Below, piece by piece: positions 6,292 to 6,376 of a stretch of 6,376 bases of DNA (its first letter is position 1; each line of letters starts with the position of its first letter). Source of the DNA: JAIVGV01 sp035295985 (GTDB lineage Bacteria > Acidobacteriota > Blastocatellia > Pyrinomonadales > Pyrinomonadaceae). The stretch lies in assembly GCA_035295985.1 (NCBI GenBank), contig DATHBT010000064.1:1-6376 (forward strand), written 5' to 3'. Made by a program: the position numbers and the translations under genes. The notes under the pieces were generated by a model. It was not told the origin of the DNA. It saw nothing but the letters and a program-made list of their open reading frames with translations, and ran no database searches.

Positions 6292-6376
6292 GGCTTAGGG
6301 GGATTCCTGTCTTAAGCGCCCGGACGCTGGAGGGCCGAGCTTTCAAGTTTCGTGGGCGGCCGCGCCGCGGGCGGCC
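6292..6376. other. Right-edge upstream region, no gene seen
   Basis: These 85 nt lie upstream of the zinc-ribbon gene. I see no ORF and no promoter with acceptable spacing. The last 23 nt are almost pure G and C, with GGGCGGCC repeated at 6354-6361 and 6369-6376. The regulatory region, if any, may extend past the window edge. Confidence 0.5.

Noticed and set aside
6354..6376. GC-only direct repeat GGGCGGCC at the right edge
   Set aside because: It is short and low-complexity in a GC-rich genome, and cut by the window edge, so it cannot be interpreted.

Overview
The window is a GC-rich bacterial chromosome segment with seven genes, all read from the minus strand (right to left) and most ending within 25 to 205 nt of the next. 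The best taxonomic hint is the N-terminal Cys-Pro-x-Cys / Phe-Cys-Leu-x-Asp-Gly ribbon of the rightmost gene, together with the scattered housekeeping genes and heptanucleotide intergenic arrays. These look to me like Acidobacteriota (Blastocatellia/Pyrinomonas-type), but this is inference from recalled protein style, not from a search.

Layout in transcription order. 6291-4900 encodes a membrane-anchored zinc-ribbon protein with a PsbP-like middle and a DUF4440 C-terminus. 4839-4318 encodes NuoI, the 2x[4Fe-4S] subunit of complex I, with no other nuo gene in view. 4140-3448 encodes a LolD/MacB-type ABC ATPase. 3373-2456 encodes a cyclic-nucleotide-binding domain fused to a DUF1003 membrane domain. 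2365-1664 encodes a HAD-superfamily hydrolase with an unusual DxN motif I. 1459-602 encodes a SirB1-type transglutaminase-like/TPR protein. 472 to the left edge holds the N-terminus of a MacB/FtsX-type permease cut by the window. The ATPase and the permease could be partners, but three unrelated genes separate them. No pathway joins all seven genes; this looks like a co-directional run of separate functions, not a dedicated operon.

The most distinctive feature is between the genes. Four of the six intergenic regions (473-601, 1460-1663, 3374-3447 and 4141-4317) each hold a pair of 7-bp-period tandem arrays in inverted orientation around a unique spacer of 25 to 87 nt. Each region uses a different heptamer (TAGCTGT, GTCAGTT, AATGATG, CAGTTTT), so the architecture is shared but the sequence is not. 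The arrays reach gene boundaries: one supplies the last codons and stop of the ABC ATPase, and one fills the leader of the permease up to 3 nt from its ATG. One junction also has a perfect 14-bp GC-rich hairpin 20 nt before the ATPase start. The other two gaps (2366-2455 and 4840-4899) lack arrays and instead contain the two best promoter candidates. No tRNA, rRNA, CRISPR array, transposase or phage gene was seen, and no gene-free stretch exceeds about 205 nt.
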